A stretch of DNA of 64,000 bases from an uncultured Bacteroidia bacterium (GTDB lineage: Bacteria > Bacteroidota > Bacteroidia > Bacteroidales > UBA932): contig CACZKE010000001.1 in the NCBI GenBank assembly GCA_902781705.1, positions 186,001 through 250,000 on the forward strand. The letters run 5' to 3'. Below are positions 62,622 through 64,000 of this stretch, one piece after another (the stretch's first letter is position 1; every line of letters begins with the position of its first letter). The translations under genes were made by a program, and so were the position numbers. The notes below the pieces were generated by a model. The model had not been told where the DNA came from and made no database searches. It saw only the letters and a list, made by a program, of their open reading frames with translations.

Positions 62622-64000
62622 ATGAAAAAAGCATTGATCCTTTTGGTCCCCGCCCTGGCGCTGCTGGCGTCCTGCGGCGATGCCATCGAGATTCCCGATG
62701 TGAGCGGCTCCGGGAATACGCCCGGCAACGTGAACCCGGACGTCCCGCTCGCGGGCGACGTCGTGTTCACGGCCACCCTGGCGGATCTGCCTGACGGGTC
62801 CCAGCCCACCTGGGCGCAGGGCGACGCCATCCTCCTGTCGGACGGTTCCACGGTCCAGACGCTCACGAACCGGGCCGCCGCCGGTCAGGTGGCCGAGTTC
62901 CCCGGCAAGGTGACGGAAGGGAAGACTTCCTTCGTCGCCGTCTCTCCGGCTGCGGAAGGGATTTCTTTCAGCGGGAGCGGTTTCTCGTTCGAGATTCCCG
63001 TGACCCAGTCCGGCGCCGGTGCCGCCTTCCGGGTGGCGAAGGCCTCCGGGACGCACCTGTTCTTCCAGAGCCTGGTCTCCGAGATCCGCTTCACGGTGGA
63101 TTTCGAAGGGGCGACCAAGGTCCGGTTCCAGACCGCCGGTGAGAAGATCGCCGGAACGGTCACGGTCGATTATTCCGGGGAGAAACCCGTGGCGGCCGGT
63201 TCTTCGGACTATGTGGAGGTGGCTGGCCCCTTCGAGAAGGGAAAGACCTATGCTTTCTCCGCCCTTCCCGGCAGCCTGGACGGCTACAGCGTCATCGTCT
63301 ATGCCGGCGATGCGGAAAAGGCCCATATCTCCGGTGAAGCCGTGGAACTGAAGGAGGGACTTTCCGCTACGCTGCCTGCTTTCGCCGAGGATATCCCGAC
63401 CTACCGCATCACCAACCTGTGGGTCGGCGGCGGTACCGGTCCGGAGTACGGCGGTGGCGGAATCATCGACATCCTCACCAAGCCCGACTATTTCAACGAT
63501 GAGGACGGCCGCGGCGTCACGGCGCTGGCGGACAACTATTACCAACTCCGTCCGGACGGGACGTTCGTGAACTATGCCGGAGAGGACGCCCGCAACTGGT
63601 GGTTCGTCTATTCCGGCAGCGTGAATCCTGTGAACGGGAAGGACATCGACCTGAGAAAGTTCTATGACGTCCTGCCGCTTTCCGAGGGACAGTATGCCAT
63701 TGACGGCTCCACGGTCACTTTCACCAAGGCTGACGGTACGACCACGACGGCTGCCTGGATGGCTCCGGGCGAGTATGATGTGCCGGGTACGGGCAAGAAG
63801 GTGACCCTCACGCATCAGGCCCTGGCGTTCACCGTCACGGGCGGCAAGGACGACTGGAACAACATCTACAAGGACTACGACAAGATCGCGGCCCGGCCGC
63901 GGGCCTTCATCATCGAACTGGAGCAACTCCCGGACGGATTCGTCGTTCCCGAGGCTTCCCGCACCTTCGATGCGGACTTCGAGTATGTCCCGCCGGTGGA
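62622..64000 (+). CDS. fimbrillin-like surface lipoprotein (cut by window edge)
   Basis: An open frame of 459 codons running off the right edge. The start has a lipoprotein signal (LALLASCGDAIE). The first 230 residues resemble fimbrillin-type beta-sandwich domains (WAQGDAILLSDGSTVQTLTN, KTYAFSALPGS). The rest (NLWVGGGTGPEYGGGGIIDIL, NWWFVYSGSVNPVNGKDIDLRK) is aromatic and acidic and is reminiscent of the C-terminal part of the lipoprotein at 43505-44542. No catalytic motif is visible. It may be a surface glycan-binding protein of block C. Confidence 0.65.
   Translation, partial: MKKALILLVPALALLASCGDAIEIPDVSGSGNTPGNVNPDVPLAGDVVFTATLADLPDGSQPTWAQGDAILLSDGSTVQTLTNRAAAGQVAEFPGKVTEGKTSFVAVSPAAEGISFSGSGFSFEIPVTQSGAGAAFRVAKASGTHLFFQSLVSEIRFTVDFEGATKVRFQTAGEKIAGTVTVDYSGEKPVAAGSSDYVEVAGPFEKGKTYAFSALPGSLDGYSVIVYAGDAEKAHISGEAVELKEGLSATLPAFAEDIPTYRITNLWVGGGTGPEYGGGGIIDILTKPDYFNDEDGRGVTALADNYYQLRPDGTFVNYAGEDARNWWFVYSGSVNPVNGKDIDLRKFYDVLPLSEGQYAIDGSTVTFTKADGTTTTAAWMAPGEYDVPGTGKKVTLTHQALAFTVTGGKDDWNNIYKDYDKIAARPRAFIIELEQLPDGFVVPEASRTFDADFEYVPPV

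Overview
The window looks like chromosome from a high-GC member of the Bacteroidales. The support is: SusC/SusD pairs, BACON-domain lipoproteins, and many promoters that fit the Bacteroidota pattern (TTG, 19-20 bp, TAnnTTTG). GC-rich coding sequence suggests a Rikenellaceae- or Cryptobacteroides-like relative rather than a typical Bacteroides; that part is inference.

Bases 1 to about 16,800 are the right-hand part of a prophage or phage-derived element. Genes run mostly leftward. The head module lies at 1-6,553: terminase large subunit cut by the window edge, possible small terminase, major capsid protein and S49 capsid protease. An AT-rich non-coding stretch (6,554-7,228) carries a 15-bp inverted repeat. 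Next come a HicA/HicB toxin-antitoxin pair, a CHC2-TOPRIM primase-helicase and about a dozen small genes. A divergent regulatory switch at 14.83-14.96 kb is faced by a helix-turn-helix gene whose coiled coil is built from five 21-bp repeats. A BRCT-domain gene follows, bracketed by a 20-bp direct repeat. No integrase is visible. The most unusual parts are a highly structured putative RNA behind a strong promoter (11,921-12,107), a tRNA-like remnant, and a cysteine-rich small gene broken at a run of eight C.

From 17,051 to 20,485 there is ordinary chromosome: alanine racemase, a membrane zinc peptidase, a DJ-1/PfpI protein, a TSCPD protein, a small putative DNA-binding protein and tRNA adenosine deaminase.

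From 20,596 to the right edge there is a very large beta-mannan-type polysaccharide utilisation locus. Block A (20.6-38.3 kb) holds an AraC regulator, GH5, SusC, SusD, two surface glycan-binding lipoproteins, GH26, GH5, GH26, a cytoplasmic GH130 phosphorylase and a GPH-type sugar transporter, closed by a terminator. Block B (38.3-46.0 kb) starts with a second AraC gene facing left. It continues with a sodium:solute symporter, a second GH130, a clan GH-A-like lipoprotein, a DUF5018-like lipoprotein and a third GH26. Block C (46.0-64.0 kb) has two SusC/SusD pairs, a DUF5060-type glycosidase, GH2, GH30, a CE1-like esterase and a truncated fimbrillin-like lipoprotein.

The genes suggest this flow: surface GH26/GH5 enzymes cut mannan or glucomannan, SusC/D pairs import the pieces, periplasmic enzymes trim them, two inner-membrane transporters bring in short oligosaccharides, and the two GH130 enzymes phosphorolyse them to mannose 1-phosphate. 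No alpha-galactosidase or sugar 2-epimerase is encoded here.
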